The notes under the pieces: generated by a model
Told to the model about the DNA's origin: nothing
Database searches by the model: none
The model's input: only the letters and a program-made list of their open reading frames with translations
Shown here: positions 55,201 through 64,000 of the stretch, in pieces
Numbering within the stretch: position 1 is the first letter of the stretch
How the letters are laid out: each line of letters opens with the position of its first letter
Translations under genes and position numbers: made by a program
Assembly: GCA_037975125.1 (NCBI GenBank)
Contig: JAJQOW010000023.1
Span: 1,093,501 to 1,157,500, forward strand
Reading direction: 5' to 3'
DNA: 64,000 nt
DNA from: Latrodectus hesperus
Taxonomy: Eukaryota; Arthropoda; Arachnida; Araneae; Theridiidae

Positions 55201-55359
55201 GACAGGCGGTCAAAAAATTTCTTACATAAAAATAATAAATGTATGGGAAAATTAAATAAACAGATTTTCTTATACAGAATGCAGCACGTAAAACTAGCTT
55301 GTAAATTCAACCCATAAAATAAAACGTAATGCATTAAATATGATATCTTACCTTCACTA

Positions 55360-55634
55360 TAGATGCTGAATATACCCTCCACTTAATTTCCCAAGCAGCT
55401 AGCAGAGATTTAAATACTGTAGGTGCTGAAAGTGCCTCCACTTAATTCCCCACATATGTGAGCACGCTTGCAGAGATTTACATACTGATTTACATACTGT
55501 TGGAGCAAAAAGTGCCTCCATTTAATTCCCCACATATGCGAGCATGCTTGCAGAGATTTACATACTGTAGGTGCTGAAAGTGCCTCCACCTAATTCCCCA
55601 CATATGTGAGCACGCTTGCAGAGATTTACATACT
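55360..55634. repeat. 67-80 bp tandem repeat, four units
   Basis: Units start at 55360 (diverged), 55420, 55500 and 55568, sharing AGTGCCTCCA(C/T), AATTCCCCACATATG and GCTTGCAGAGATTTACATAC. Unit 2 carries a 12-bp internal duplication of ATTTACATACTG. Confidence 0.9.
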
Positions 55635-55776
55635 CTTCTCAGTTCTCGAGTTGTGATGCTATTGATGAAATCCTGGATCCTGATCTTGAGTTTTTCAATT
55701 GTGTGTGAATTTGTTTCGTATACTCTTGTCTTTACTAGTCCCCTAATAAAAAATCACAGCGAAAAGGTCGAATGAC

Positions 55777-56139
55777 CTAAAAGACCAAAAGACTGCTGAT
55801 TGTCTTATCAGATGTAAACACCTCATGCCTACGGAACATCCACGATCTGATTTGTGTTATGTTGAACCGTCCTGCTGATAACTGAAGCTTCTTTTCTGGA
55901 AAGTTTGAATAAAAGTTTAGGATTCCCGAATCAAATTCAGTGTTCAATGTCATGTCAAAGAATATAGACCTCCCAAACGTATATTCGTATATTTTACATG
56001 CTGCATTAAAAGATGACAATTTAAAGGCGATATTTCTGATATCTTTTTTTTTTATTTGAGTGTACAAATTAGATACGGAAAACCCGATAAAAACATCAAT
56101 TTGCTTTAAAAATGAATTAAATGGTGAGTTAACAGTCAA
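55777..56139 (-). CDS. Unrecognised 120-codon open frame
   Basis: An open minus frame MTVNSPFNSFLKQIDVFIGF to ISSLLVF, 120 residues, mixed composition without low complexity, no signal peptide and no motif known to me. The length is unusual for this AT-rich window. It contains FGRSIFFDMTLNTEFDSG and FNITQIRSWMFRRHEVF. It may be an exon or a fragment of an unknown mobile element. The frame has no supporting neighbour. Confidence 0.25.
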   Translation of the reverse strand: MTVNSPFNSFLKQIDVFIGFSVSNLYTQIKKKDIRNIAFKLSSFNAACKIYEYTFGRSIFFDMTLNTEFDSGILNFYSNFPEKKLQLSAGRFNITQIRSWMFRRHEVFTSDKTISSLLVF

Positions 56140-58178
56140 AAGTAAATTTTGCTATTCCATTGAATTTTTAAATTTTTATCTCGTCTTTGAAAATGAATCG
56201 ATTTAATCTTTTCTGGTCATTTTCCCATTAAATGAATTATTTTCTAAAATAAATTGTGTTATGAATAACGTGTACACTTTCTTCAGAATTCTTTGGGACT
56301 GAAACTGGATGATAAGATATAAATTTCTGAATTTGAAGGTTTGCCAAGTAAATCCTTTTTCGATTTTAATAATGTATTTAACTTTCGATCAATTGCATAC
56401 TTAAAAGCTTAAACAAATATCTCAGCAGTTCAGACGTTTTTTCGTTGTATTAAAGCTAATAATGAAATTAAACAGTGTTCTAAATATACAATATCGATCT
56501 AGTAATGTGTATAATAATTAGCTCTGATGTTTAGAAATTGCAAAAATTTTAAAATTAATTCCCATTTTTGAATTTATTGAAAAAATTTATTTGTCAAATT
56601 ATTTAATAAAAGACAAAGGATTTTTGTTGCCGTTGATAATTTTTTACTGTGAAAAATGGCTAAAGTGTAATGAAAGTGATATGTATAAAAATGTTATACA
56701 AATATTAAATATTCTGGGCCTCACCATGTTCTTATGGTAAAACATTAGTTTTCGAAGCATAAATATCCACGTTCAATCCCTGATGTTGCTCTTATGAATT
56801 CTTCATGCATTTCTGTCGAGGAGGATGCTTGAGAGTTTTACTGGTTTCCACCTTATAAATACGACCCACTATTTATAAAGTGTACTCCCGGAAGGCAAAA
56901 CTCATATAGTAGATGCTAAAATGGCTTTCAATCGTTAAGCTATCGTTTACTCGGTGTCAAAATGTTAAATATTCTATATAAAACTGCCATCAGTATATAA
57001 AAGAAATTTCATTATTAATATTAAAAAGCACTATTTTTGGATGTCTATTTATATATTTAAATAAAGAAATGGTGTTGCATTTAATCCTAAATTTTCTGAT
57101 AAAAACATATTTAAGAACAGTATGATAATACAAAAATGTTATTGTTTCTTTACAGATGATATGCATATATAAAAACTGTCAGAAACTTATATCAAAATGC
57201 TATTATTATTTTTCTGAAACAAAGTTTAAAAATGCCGGCGGTAGTAGAATTGCATATTTATAAGGTTATGTAAACCACAAACTCAGACACAAACTATGAC
57301 TTTCACCGATGAAAGCTTATCACGAAAAATCTTCTGCTTGTGCAAGTCATTTGATAAAATTATTTGATTTTACATTCAATTACTCGAACTTTGTGCCATT
57401 TTATTTAGCTCTAGGAAAATTAAAAGTAAATGGTAAATATTTCTGAACAGCACTATTTTCTTTCAAATGGTAGAATTTTAATTTGTGATGAAAAAAGGTA
57501 AATATTGGAAAAATTACTTGATTACACAATTGCGAATGGCAATCTCTCAAATTATAATTTTCAATCTTATTCATTGCTGAAATTAAGTTGAAAGATAATT
57601 TAAATTATTTATAAGAAGTATTCAAGTAAATGCAATTTTTAATTACATGACATTTATGTCTGAATATTTATAATGATAAGAAAAAAACTGCAATTTGAAT
57701 GCTCTAAAATTTTACAAGATTTTATTTCATGGAATTATTCTATGGAAAAACCTATGTTCTTTGAAATAAATTATTTTAGAATGAATTATTTGCAAAGATA
57801 TGAAAGTTTCTCAAATAGCATAGATAATATACATATAGTTAGTGATATTTAAAATTTATATAATTAAGGAAACATATTTAAAGAATCACATCAATAAATC
57901 GTAATTAATGGAAGAATAGTTACATTTTGTAGCTTACTTTTCTCAATCTGCGAACGAAGGTTTAACCAATTGTCTTGCTTAGCGATTTCCAAACTTAACT
58001 GTTAATGTTTGGTTCGATAAATAACGTGTTTTAAATAAATTATAACAAACGATAACATAATTAGAAAAATATTTTTATACATTTAAAAATATTATTTGAA
58101 GAATATTAAATGCATTAAACCGAAACATAATTTCAAACATGTGTAACGCGAAAAAAATGCATAATAGTACTTTTAAAA
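56140..58178. other. Unassigned AT-rich sequence with an old SINE
   Basis: 56.71-56.96 kb looks like a very old tRNA-derived SINE (B-box remnant ACGTTCAATCCC). The rest is unrecognised. Confidence 0.4.
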
Positions 58179-58465
58179 GATGCCGACCAATTGGCTGAGT
58201 GGTTAGCGTTTCTGACTGACAGCTGTTGGTCCCGGGTTCGAATTCCGGTTCGGGCATGGATGTTTCTTTCCTTCTCTGTTCTTTCTGCCCTTTCTTCTGT
58301 GATGTTGTATAAATGGCCCACCCTATAAACGGGTTTGTGGTGGTATGGCTCGCCTCCGTGACTTGGTTCACAGGTGCCCGTTAGGTAACGAGAAATGAGT
58401 AGCAGTCTCTGGCCTTGTTGTGGCATAGGGTTCAACCTTCTTGTGCCCGCCATTGGAAAAAAAAA
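58179..58465 (+). mobile_element. tRNA-derived SINE, family B
   Basis: A-box TTGGCTGAGTGGTTAGCG and B-box GGGTTCGAATTCC. The body includes GTGGTGGTATGGCTCGCC and TCCGTGACTTGGTTCACAGG, with a poly(A) tail. The duplication ACTTTTAAAA lies at 58169-58178 and 58466-58475. Nearly intact. Frames across it are SINE sequence. Confidence 0.9.
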
Positions 58466-59573
58466 ACTTTTAAAACATTATATTATGCAACTGTTACAAA
58501 AAATATATTTAATACCACGTGATATGTTACACATATTCATAGAGTTGTTAATATGGCGTCTGAAGATCTGTGCTCTGATTACCATTTGTTGGTAATGATC
58601 ACGTGACACATATCCTTCATTTTATGTTCCACAGATGCATTATAATAAAAACACACACTTTTTATTTGAAACATGAAACTATGAACTTGAATTACAGTTA
58701 AAGTATGAAATACTTTTCTTTTCCATTTATTTTTTAATTTGCACTATTTAAAAAAATATTATTTATCTAAAAATATTAACTCATTTTGTTTATGAACAAA
58801 ATTAATTCTAAAAATCAATTTTCTAATATGAAACTTAGGCGAGAAATTTATAGAACTATTTATTTCTCCATTCATTCTTTATATATATTTGACATTTTAA
58901 AATTAGGAATACTACATGTGTAATTAGTTTGCTGCTTTTGCTTGTGCTTCGGCTACCCTTGTTTCAAAACTTAATCTCAACATATGAATGGAGTTATAGT
59001 GTAAAGGATTGTACTAAATTATTGAGTAAACACATTATCTTTGGTAACTTGATGTATTTGAGCGTTACAAATCAAATAGATAAGTGCATTATATTTATTA
59101 TGCAAAGTTTGCGTTCAACTGAGCTTAATAAAGTGGAGATTATTTGCTTTGATTCAATAGAATGAGAATCTGTTATTGATGGAATCATCGGAACAACGCT
59201 TTAGCTTATAGGTTAAAAATTAATGATATATCACAGTTAATTTATATGGATATAGGAAATATAAATTTGATTTTTCTCTTTTTACATGTTGCCGGTATTT
59301 ATTATTATACAATTGTTTTATAATTTAAAAATGTGTAAGGTTCATTAAGTTTTATGCAAGAAAAATTTAAAAGTAAGGAAGGAAAATCTAAAGAATTATT
59401 TCATTAGTTCAAAATTGTAGTAAGAAAAGGAATTTTTGTAAAAATTGGTATACATCATTAGTGATAAAATTTTTATACAAGATTATAAGCCACAGAAAAC
59501 AGAGTAAATTAGAGAGTTTCAGTTAAAAGCGCTTCAGAAAAATAATAATATTTTCTAACCTTTTATATGATAG
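58466..59573. other. Unassigned AT-rich sequence
   Basis: No recognised gene; the 78-codon frame at 58.93-59.17 kb has no known motif. Confidence 0.45.
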
Positions 59574-59857
59574 CGAAGCCCGGTGGCTTAGTGGCAGAGC
59601 TTCACGCTCCCATGACACAGGTCCGAGGTTCGATCCTCGGGCTGGGCAAGGTTGACTCAGCCTTTCATTCCTTTAGTGGGTCAATTAACAGAGTACCAAG
59701 CATGCTTGGGAACTAAACACTGGGGGGCATATGTCCCAGTTAGGCTGACCACCTAATTGGGACATATGCTTAGCACCCTAGGGCCCGCGGTCATGAAAAC
59801 AGTTATGGGCACTGTAGGCCTTGGCCCACATGGGCTGTCGTGCCATGAAGTTTAGTT
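59574..59857 (+). mobile_element. tRNA-derived SINE, family C
   Basis: A-box GGTGGCTTAGTGGCAGAGC and B-box GAGGTTCGATCCTCGG. The body ends GGCACTGTAGGCCTTGGCCC and TGTCGTGCCATG. The duplication TATGATAG lies at 59566-59573 and 59858-59865. Two inverse GGGACATATGC/GCATATGTCCC blocks lie in its second half. Confidence 0.9.
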
Positions 59858-61079
59858 TATGATAGTATTTAATATTTATTTAACACTTTTTCAAAACGCT
59901 GTTTTTTGCTACAAAATAGTTTCATATACGGATAAACTAAAGTTAAATCGAATGGGAAGAAAAACTCTTAAAAACTCTCTTTAATTACGATCAATATGGT
60001 TATTGAATACTAAATTAATAACAATATATCTAGTAATAATGCAATACAATTTATAGATAAATAGCATATTCAATATATACATTAATAACCAATATTAAGA
60101 AATATATCAAATTCGAGTTTTTTTTACATCCGCATTTTAATTTTTACATTTTTTATTGATGAAATATTAAGATAACAATAACACATTCACTACAGTTTGC
60201 AAAAGAATAATATTTCAAAATTAAAAAAAATAGCAAATATCGTTATTTTTTTCAAATAAATAAATAAAATAAAAATGTTATGGTGTATGAATGTAAGAAG
60301 AAGGAGATACCCAATGATGTAAATATTTTTCTCTACTATTAGTGGTTACATCATTAAGGATAATTTTAAAAGGATTGAAAAGGGAAAAGAACCCCGTCTT
60401 CGTTCTTGACGCGAGTAGAGTTCCGTAGCGTTGAACAAAATTTCTAACAAAGTTTACATTAATTTCATCGTGGATAAACAATTTTACAATGAATTCAAAT
60501 CAAAATGAAATGATTTAAATTAATCAAATTGAAATGATTTGAATTTTGATTACAAGATTTGTTAATTTAAATTAACAAATCTTGTAATCAAAATTTCGAA
60601 ATGAAACATAGCCTATGTTTTAAGTTACCCAGAAACAGAAATTCTGATATAAATTTCATTCCATTCTGAAATTCATATCATATTCTGATATGAATTTCAT
60701 TCTGTTCTATGCAAATGTTCTCATTTCACACCTAGAAAAAAAATTGGCAAATTAATTGATATAATTTATATAGATAAATTGTTCCTATAAATTAAGTTAT
60801 TGGTTATTCTTTAGAAATATTTGCGATTGCCATGAACATGTTTTGTACATGAAATGCAAGAAGTCAATATAAGCTATTTTTATTCTGATTTCGTCACGTA
60901 AATAGCAAGATTATTTTTTAACACGGTATAATAATAAGAAATATTTAAATGTGGCAAAATATTTTGGAAACTGCAGATGAAATTTATGTTTTTGAATTGC
61001 TGGAATATCAGCTTGTTTATTCTTGTAACCATTGGTAAGGGTGGAAAATCCAAGTTCGAAATCAAAATAACTTTATTAC
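59858..61079. other. Unassigned AT-rich sequence with a palindrome
   Basis: No recognised gene. It holds the inverted repeat at 60542-60595 and, at about 60.64-60.70 kb, a repeated TTCTGATATNAATTTCATTC segment. Confidence 0.45.
60542..60595. repeat. 54-bp perfect palindrome
   Basis: Arms 60542-60568 (begins AATTTTGATTACAAGATTTG) and 60569-60595 are exact reverse complements with no spacer. It ends next to further direct repeats of GAAATGATTT. Confidence 0.95.
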
Positions 61080-61084
61080 TTCAA

Positions 61085-61387
61085 TATTTTTTTCCAACGG
61101 CGGGCACTTGGGTGACGAATCCTTTGCCACAACAAGGCCAGTAACTGCTACTCATTTGTCGTTACCCAGCGAGCACCTGTGAACCAAGTCACGGAGGCGA
61201 GTAGCGTTACCCGCGCCATACCACCACAAACCCGTTCATAGGGTGGGCCACATTCATACATCATCACAGAAGAAAGGACAGAGAAACACAGAGAGAACAA
61301 AGAAAGAAAGTAACATCCATGCCCGAACCGGAATTCGAACCCGGGACCCATAGCTCGGGAGCGCTAACCACTCAGCCATCGGTCGGC
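61085..61387 (-). mobile_element. tRNA-derived SINE, family B
   Basis: A full-length minus-strand match to 58.18 kb: tRNA head GATGGCTGAGTGGTTAGCG and GGGTTCGAATTCC, then the same body and poly(A) tail. CAATATT at both ends may be the target duplication. Confidence 0.9.
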
Positions 61388-63655
61388 AATATTAATTCAA
61401 TATTGTTCTCATGATTGTCAATTTTTGTTCTCAAAATTACTAACATTTTAACTAAGTTTTAGGTGATTATTAGAATGAAATATACTTTTTGTTGAACATT
61501 ATGTATTCATTTAAGGTCTCTCTAAAAATGCACAAAAGGCTATATCTAATAATATGAATAAATATATATTCTGAAACATATTCTACTCACCCGAAATGAT
61601 ACTCTTTTGTATGGTTAAATAGGAAAATGAATGTTGTGAAATTGTGTAACGCATTTTACCATTAGACTAGAGTAAGCTTTAATTGTGACTAAGTTAATAG
61701 TTTATTAAACTGTATTAATTTAACTCCTAGTATTCTGTAAAATCTCGCATCAAAATTGTATTATTAATATTTGATGTTGTCATTTTCAGTTCTTACTTTA
61801 TTATTTATCAAGAAAATGTCATTTATAATAAAAGTCACAAATTATAAAATTAAAGACATTACAATTGTTCATTTAACTTCTCCTAATTTCATTCTTATTT
61901 TTACTGGTATCGCAGTGTCTAGACCAGAAACAATGAATATTTTATGCCAACTTATATTATTTAGTTGATGAAATCTTCATAACTAACTTAACTATAAAGT
62001 GAATATTGAGAACGACATTTTGAATATTATTTAATGCAATTTCTTTAATTACTTTAATTATTAATTTACAGGCTGAGAAGTTGTTAAAATCCCAGGAATT
62101 TGATTCAAAATCGCGCATCATTATTAACCCTATTTAGAAACACGATCTTTAGTGAAGCAAGACAAACAAATCGACTGATCACATGTAAAATATTTATTTA
62201 ATGAAATGCCATAATATGCTCACTTATAACTGCCGACATTTACCCATGATGAGATAACACTTTATCGGAAAATTTCTTTGCAAAAATAACTCGCTTATAA
62301 ACGAAAACATCATACTGGCATATCGTAAATACATAACATTAGAAGAATAATGGCAACATCTCAATACATTTTTACGTGAATGGAAGCATATTCATCAAAG
62401 AACAACAGAAGGAAATACTTCCTATTCCTTAATCTAGAAATAATAGAGTCCCATCCATTTATTCTGTGGAGAGCTACCCGCCCAAATATTTACCTCCCCA
62501 GTTACTTTTACGGGTCAGTGTAAAGAACGCATCTCCGTTTGGCCATTTTCATTTATTATGAGCTCCACGGACGTCCAAACATCTTAGCCCTGATTGGTTA
62601 TACGTTTCTTTTGTACCAATGAGACGCAGTTCATCATTATTCATTGCTTGAATAAAATTCCCTGGTTTAAGGATCCCCTTTCCCTTTCCCCAGAAGAAAT
62701 CCCTTTATTAGATATCTGTGCTTGAATTGCATGTTATTTTATTTTGTAGTACATACGTTTTATTATTCATTGATATGAAAAAGGAAATAAATGATTTCAT
62801 AGTTGTAATCATCATTCATTGGAAGAAAGCGATGTAAAATGTTCTATTTTTGTATAATGTTCATTTTGCATTATTTTTCTGTAAAAATTAAAATGCATTA
62901 ATTGCTAAAAATAGATTATAATGATATTTTGTTACTTTTCCATTATATCCTCGTTTATGGTACTAAAGGAATAGTATGTTTTTTACGGAGAAGCGAAAAA
63001 TAATTCAAGGTATAAACGATGATTTTATCGGCTCAAAATTTTATTTTAAATCTAATATATATATTAACCGAATTTTCTTTGTGCAAAAATTGACTAAAAA
63101 GTAATAAAAAATGCTAAATAGCTGAACAAAGCTAAAGATAATCGATGTAAAAGATTGCGTGATAATTTTATCGGTTAAAATTAGGATTACGGTCACAAAT
63201 CACCAAGGGCAAAAAACAGCCAAATATACAGCAAAATTTAATTTTGTTTCATTGAAAAAAGGCACTATTACATTATACTTACGCAAGAGATCACCAATGC
63301 AGTTCCTAACTAGTTTCCGCCAGAAATAAACATTGGCGTTAAAATAAGTTTTATCAATAAGTGATAATTATTTATTTTATAAAATGTTTGTATTATTTTT
63401 TAGTAGTTTCTAAAATATATACCTGATTGCTTAAATACACAATGCATGCAAATGGAATGTTTACGACAGCAATTTCCGATTTTTTTTCTTTGCCCTCACG
63501 GTGATTATCGTACCGATTATGATGGAAAAGTACCGATATTTTTTCAGGCTGCCTATTTTGGTCTACGCCAAATGTTAAACATAAGCTAATCGCTTCCTAA
63601 ATTTAAAGAATAGTCGAGTGAAAGAATTAATAATTTAAAAAAAACCTTTAGCAAT
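61388..63655. other. Unassigned sequence with a promoter-like patch
   Basis: 62.44-62.72 kb is GC-richer, with CTGATTGGTTATAC and GTACCAATGAG (CCAAT motif in both orientations, about 30 bp apart). No gene is recognised beside it. The rest is AT-rich and featureless. Confidence 0.35.
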
Positions 63656-63944
63656 AAACTAAAAAACTAACTCCATGGCACGACAGCCCATGTGGGCCAA
63701 GGCCTACAGTGCCCATAACTGTTTTCATGACCGAGGGCCCTGGGGTGCGAAGCATATGTCCCAGTTAGGTGGTCAGCCTAACGTAAGTATCCCAGTGTTT
63801 AGTTCCCAGGCATGCTTGGTACTCAGTTAATCGACCCACTGAAGGGATGAAAGGCTGAATCAACCTTGCCCTGCCCGAGGATCGAACCTCGGACCTGTGT
63901 CATGGGAGCGTGAAACGCTGCTACTAAGCCACCGGGCTTCAAAG
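63656..63944 (-). mobile_element. tRNA-derived SINE, family C
   Basis: A minus-strand match to 59.57 kb over its full length. The 11-bp duplication CCTTTAGCAAT lies at 63645-63655 and 63945-63955. Nearly intact, so probably a recent insertion. Confidence 0.9.
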
Positions 63945-64000
63945 CCTTTAGCAATGCCACACCAAAAAGGAATATTTATTCCCCTGAATTTTTAAAGTAC

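Noticed and set aside
58075..58453. Minus-strand frames of 98 and 106 codons
   Set aside because: They run across a family B SINE and its B-box.

Overview
This is AT-rich animal nuclear DNA (roughly 70% A+T by eye). I found no complete, intact host gene. The content is transposon wreckage, tRNA-derived SINEs, (TA)n tracts and C2H2 zinc-finger arrays. The mix of mariner, Tc1, hAT, Ty3/gypsy and jockey-like elements, tRNA-headed SINEs and FQCEFCNRSF-type fingers suggests an arthropod. A chelicerate such as a spider is my best guess, but that is inference.  Layout. 0.1-2.75 kb: copy 1 of a decayed hAT-like transposase gene with its 3' flank, interrupted at a TA by a rearranged mariner (709-1632) that carries three and a part C2H2 zinc fingers inside its own remnant. 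3.92-8.65 kb: a non-autonomous hAT element with 8-bp target duplications and an old SINE inside. 8.9-25.7 kb: a nest. A Tc1-like element is split by a minus-strand Ty3/gypsy element (5' LTR, primer site, gag, protease, integrase, polypurine tract; no reverse transcriptase seen). That element's interior or 3' side now holds a jockey-like LINE fragment, three hAT-like termini, a Mutator-like fragment and (TA)n tracts. 25.7-28 kb: unassigned sequence with short repeats and a LINE fragment. 28.07-29.95 kb: a broken array of about 20 zinc fingers, partly built from 264-bp three-finger modules. 31.4-34.3 kb: copy 2 of the hAT-like gene plus 3' flank, with a SINE insertion. 35.77-36.8 kb: a frameshifted D34D mariner transposase. 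37-64 kb: mostly unassigned AT-rich DNA with four SINE families, (TA)n tracts, several tandem repeats, a second LINE tail fragment and a 54-bp perfect palindrome.  How the parts relate. The two hAT-like copies act as internal controls: copy 2 shows the empty site of the mariner in copy 1, and copy 1 shows the near-empty site of the SINE in copy 2. The zinc fingers inside the mariner closely resemble the array about 27 kb away, so capture from a related, possibly local, array is plausible. That composite mariner is the most unusual object here. Element ends supported by target duplications are reliable to a few bases; other repeat boundaries are approximate.
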